DNA from: Clavibacter michiganensis
Lineage (GTDB): Bacteria > Actinomycetota > Actinomycetes > Actinomycetales > Microbacteriaceae
Assembly (NCBI RefSeq): GCF_002151125.1
Contig: NZ_MDJZ01000005.1
Location: 372,001-436,000 of the forward strand
DNA: 64,000 nucleotides
Direction of reading: 5' to 3'
In this document: in pieces, positions 63,975 through 64,000 of the stretch
How positions within the stretch are numbered: position 1 is the stretch's first letter
Layout: each line of letters starts with the position of its first letter
Position numbers and translations under genes: made by a program
Notes under the pieces: model-generated
Told to the model about the DNA's origin: nothing
What the model saw: the letters and a program-made list of their open reading frames with translations, nothing else
Databases searched by the model: none

Positions 63975-64000
63975 CTACTTGACGGTGACCGTCGCGCCCG
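63975..64000 (-). CDS. C-terminal end of an unidentified minus-strand gene
   Basis: A TAG stop at 63975-63977 is preceded on the minus strand by codons for GATVTVK. The placement just after a bidirectional hairpin and the beta-strand-like ending suggest the end of a real gene, perhaps a secreted protein with an Ig-like domain. Too short to identify. Confidence 0.35.

Overview
This window is very GC-rich DNA packed with GTG/ATG-started genes and carrying actinobacterial gene sets: dnaX-recR-lysC-asd, pta-ackA, a 421-residue aspartokinase, LacI-controlled sugar ABC operons, and TANNNT -10 boxes directly in front of start codons. Together with the pronounced use of GGATCC inside genes, this points to Microbacteriaceae, most likely Clavibacter or a close plant-associated relative. 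The genus is an inference from style and content; no rRNA is present to confirm it. I see no insertion sequence, prophage, integrase, CRISPR array or other clear mobile element.

Layout. 1-5 kb (minus strand): dnaX, recR, lysC and the 5' part of asd. 5-11 kb: an HTTM/DUF5819 membrane gene pair, then a 1161-residue sortase-anchored protein (LPVTGG) with an extraordinary Asp-rich tandem-repeat stalk. 11-14.4 kb: pta-ackA, overflow acetate metabolism. 14.6-26 kb: mixed housekeeping and regulatory genes: an NAD(P)-binding SDR, a large STAND/LuxR regulator, tRNA-Ser(GGA), a two-gene membrane protein/kinase unit, an acyltransferase-like membrane protein, a Bcr/CflA exporter, a class V aminotransferase facing a LysR gene, and a MarR gene.

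26-48 kb is a sugar-utilisation island. On the minus strand a LacI gene, a CUT1 ABC importer (binding protein and two permeases), a GH42 beta-galactosidase, a GH31 alpha-xylosidase, a GH1 beta-glucosidase and a GNAT gene run consecutively. The three enzyme specificities match galactose-, xylose- and glucose-linked side groups and backbone of xyloglucan oligosaccharides. Xylose isomerase (xylA) is on the plus strand next to the locus. Beyond it, araB-araD-araA is followed by a ChvE/GguA/GguB-type monosaccharide importer, with an AraR-like LacI repressor upstream. The island therefore looks like import and breakdown of plant cell-wall hemicellulose down to pentose phosphates.

48-64 kb: RNase HI with an unusual C-terminal extension, the cystathionine beta-synthase/cystathionine gamma-synthase pair, a DUF3105-DUF305 membrane pair, an ABCB-type exporter, a second CUT1 importer of alpha-glucoside type with its own LacI gene, a MarR/MFS efflux pair, a second LuxR regulator, and the last codons of a minus-strand gene.

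Regulation is unusually readable. Palindromic LacI-type operators sit just after the predicted transcription start of araB and of the alpha-glucoside operon, and a comparable inverted repeat sits there in front of xylA. Tandem hairpins separate genes inside three transport or glycosidase operons. At least seven genes have a -10 box 6-7 bases before the start codon and no properly spaced ribosome binding site, suggesting leaderless mRNAs.
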